Notes under the pieces: model-generated
Told to the model about the DNA's origin: nothing
Databases searched by the model: none
The model's input: the letters and a program-made list of their open reading frames with translations, nothing else
Shown here: one piece after another, positions 40,184 through 41,328 of the stretch
How the letters are laid out: each line of letters starts with the position of its first letter
How positions within the stretch are numbered: the first letter of the stretch is position 1
Position numbers and translations under genes: made by a program
NCBI GenBank assembly: GCA_947462925.1
Contig: CANHQP010000030.1
Coordinates: 1-41,328 of the forward strand
Source: Flavobacteriia bacterium
Lineage (GTDB): Bacteria; Bacteroidota; Bacteroidia; Flavobacteriales_D; Crocinitomicaceae
Reading direction: 5' to 3'
Length of the DNA: 41,328 bases

Positions 40184-40245
40184 GACTCTAGACATTAGAC
40201 TGAAGACATTAGACTTGAGACAATAAACATTAGAATTTAGTCTTG
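40183..40245. repeat. Nine heptameric AGAC units directly after lpd
   Basis: Units of 7 bases without slip: AGACTCT, AGACATT, AGACTGA, AGACATT, AGACTTG, AGACAAT, AAACATT, AGAATTT, AGTCTTG. The first unit shares its A with the TAA stop of lpd. Confidence 0.88.
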
Positions 40246-40297
40246 AGTTTGCTAAAATTCTATAATTTAGTAATATAGTATCCAAGCAACGTGTTAT

Positions 40298-40315
40298 TGG
40301 TCTTAAGTCTAACAG
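40298..40315. repeat. Short inverted heptameric arm downstream of the lpd repeat
   Basis: GGTCTTAAGTCTAACAG contains two TCT words at 7-base spacing in opposite orientation to the 40183-40245 units. The read-through strand could fold the two arms together. Confidence 0.5.
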
Positions 40316-40348
40316 AGAAGTGGGTCATTTTAAAATAAATAAAAATTC

Positions 40349-40376
40349 AAAAGCTCAATCGAAAGGTTGGGCTTTT
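40349..40376 (+). terminator. Rho-independent terminator downstream of lpd
   Basis: AAAAGCTCAATC and GGTTGGGCTTTT pair around a GAAA loop with two G-T wobbles, followed by TTGT. It lies 165 bases after the lpd stop, beyond the repeat. Confidence 0.8.
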
Positions 40377-40407
40377 TTGTTTTCTTTAGGTGATTTCTAA
40401 ATTGTGA

Positions 40408-40436
40408 CAATCTAATAGTCTATGATATCTAATAAG
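40408..40436. repeat. Remnant of the TCTAA-type repeat
   Basis: AATCTAATAGTCTATGATATCTAATAAG repeats the TCTAA word at about 8 to 9 base spacing, like the right arm at 38686-38724. With the units at 40183-40315 and the lpd terminator it accounts for most of the 304-base gap after lpd. Confidence 0.5.
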
Positions 40437-40487
40437 TTTATAAATCGTTCTAAATTGGACCAAGAAAGTCATCAAATTAATTGAGAA

Positions 40488-41006
40488 TTAAAATTTTAAT
40501 TCCATAAAGAGTAAATATTGTCTAAATGATTCTGGGATTTCAACTTCTGGGTAGACCTCAATGTCTTTAAAACCCACACTCCTATAAAGGGAATGCGCTT
40601 CCTTCATAAATTTTGGACTATTTAATCTTACTTTTTTGTAGCCTGCTTTTTTAGCAAAATCAAGTAAAGCACTAAGAATTGCTTTTCCCATGCCTAAATT
40701 TCGAAAATTTGGATTGACATACATTCGCTTTAATTCGCCTGTTTCTTTTTCAAAACCTTCCAAAATACCAATTCCACAAACTTGACTTCCTTTGCATGCA
40801 AGCAACATTTGACTCTTTGGTGGCAGGAATTTATCGATATTTTTAACATCTTCAGAAACCTGCTGCACGGGATTATGCGGATGAACTCCAAAATGAAATT
40901 GCATTTGACTATTTCCCCATGTAAGGTATTCAATCAATAAATTTTGTACTATTTCAAGTTCCTCGGGTAATTTTACTGGTCGAATTTCTAAGTCTAAGTT
41001 TTTCAC
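40488..41006 (-). CDS. GNAT-family N-acetyltransferase
   Basis: The 172-residue protein has the GNAT fold: an N-terminal LPEELEIVQNLLIEYLTWG helix, LKRMYVNPNFRNLGMGKAILSALLDFAKKAGY with the acetyl-CoA pyrophosphate loop R102-N-L-G-M-G107, and VRLNSPKFMKEAHSLYRSVGFKDIE, the conserved C-terminal Tyr/Phe motif. The acceptor (amine, amino acid or peptide) is unknown. It starts with GTG at 41006; an in-frame stop lies only four codons upstream and no ATG is available. Confidence 0.85.
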   Translation of the reverse strand: MKNLDLEIRPVKLPEELEIVQNLLIEYLTWGNSQMQFHFGVHPHNPVQQVSEDVKNIDKFLPPKSQMLLACKGSQVCGIGILEGFEKETGELKRMYVNPNFRNLGMGKAILSALLDFAKKAGYKKVRLNSPKFMKEAHSLYRSVGFKDIEVYPEVEIPESFRQYLLFMELKF

Positions 41007-41271
41007 TCTCTTAATTTATGTTGAAAAGAATATTATTTCAAATGAATTTTAACCGCTCTGTACAATTCAAGTTAAAAACCAAAACAAAAAAAATCCTGAA
41101 TACTTCCTACCTCTGCTTATGAATAATTTTCATTTAGGCATAAATCTATCCTTTATTAATACTTGAAAATTGATCCAACTAAAGTAAAATTTAAATGCAT
41201 ATCGTAAACTATACCAGTAGAACATAATTAGATTACGTCCACCAACACGAACTTTGTACAAAATTAGTAAT
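41007..41271. other. Intergenic gap before the transposase start, probable IS left end
   Basis: These 265 bases are AT-rich and hold no open frame I would call. A GAACTTTG box (about 41249-41256) could serve the transposase. The left terminal inverted repeat of the element should lie here, but I could not identify it without the right end. Confidence 0.3.
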
Positions 41272-41328
41272 ATGAAGTTAGTAGAATTTTTCAATAATTA
41301 TCCGAATGAAGCTGAATGTAAATCTAAA
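41272..41328 (+). CDS. Start of an IS1595-family transposase (cut by the window edge)
   Basis: The 19 codons to the edge read MKLVEFFNNYPNEAECKSK. The pattern of a Phe, a Tyr/Phe-Pro-x-Glu turn and a Cys is the start of the zinc-ribbon region of IS1595 (ISXO2-like) transposases, which typically begin with F-x-x-x-FPDE-x-x-C. The rest lies beyond the window. The call rests on this short match only. Confidence 0.55.
   Translation, partial: MKLVEFFNNYPNEAECKSK

Overview
This AT-rich window carries about 40 genes and looks like chromosome of a member of the Bacteroidota, most likely a flavobacterium (order Flavobacteriales; a Fluviicola/Crocinitomicaceae-like relative is a guess). The signs are TAnnTTTG-type promoters just upstream of starts, few Shine-Dalgarno sequences, a giant CcsB-CcsA fusion, bacillithiol (BshB1), a PorE-like TPR/propeller/OmpA protein, DUF4296 and DUF3050 proteins, and dihydroorotase with a QVH motif. 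No tRNA, rRNA, CRISPR or prophage was seen. Apart from a transposase start at the right edge, it reads as ordinary chromosome with one notable accessory block at the left.

Left block (0.2-12.5 kb): a degenerate HisKA_2-type kinase faces a minus-strand run of dabA, dabB, a SulP-STAS anion transporter and an outer-membrane beta-barrel. DabA/DabB form the energy-coupled inorganic carbon accumulator; here they are joined to a second inner-membrane anion carrier and a porin, which suggests a complete CO2/bicarbonate uptake unit. No Rubisco or carboxysome gene is present. Upstream lie a small exported protein, an XRE-S24 regulator, and a three-gene operon (unknown acidic protein, orphan ABC ATPase, YihY/BrkB membrane protein).

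Middle (12.6-26 kb): alpha/beta hydrolase, bshB1, glutathione peroxidase, the CcsBA cytochrome c assembly fusion, a CoA-binding protein, a zinc-ribbon coiled-coil protein with Nif3, a membrane-anchored SpoIIE phosphatase, a GlcD-type FAD oxidase and the PorE-like protein.

Right (26.3-41.3 kb): ribD-EamA-recX; a dolichol-phosphate-mannose-synthase-like glycosyltransferase; pyrC with a DUF4296 lipoprotein; ruvC facing a UPF0104/GT2 pair; small membrane proteins; a DUF3050 protein whose residues match the heme-oxygenase-like diiron oxidase pattern; gmhA; an LMW-phosphatase/tetrapyrrole-methylase-like/GtrA operon; lpd; a GNAT enzyme; and the start of an IS1595-type transposase. Three intergenic gaps here contain an unusual 7-bp-periodic AGAC/AGAT repeat, each with a shorter arm in the opposite orientation. 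In one gap it has expanded to 32 units.
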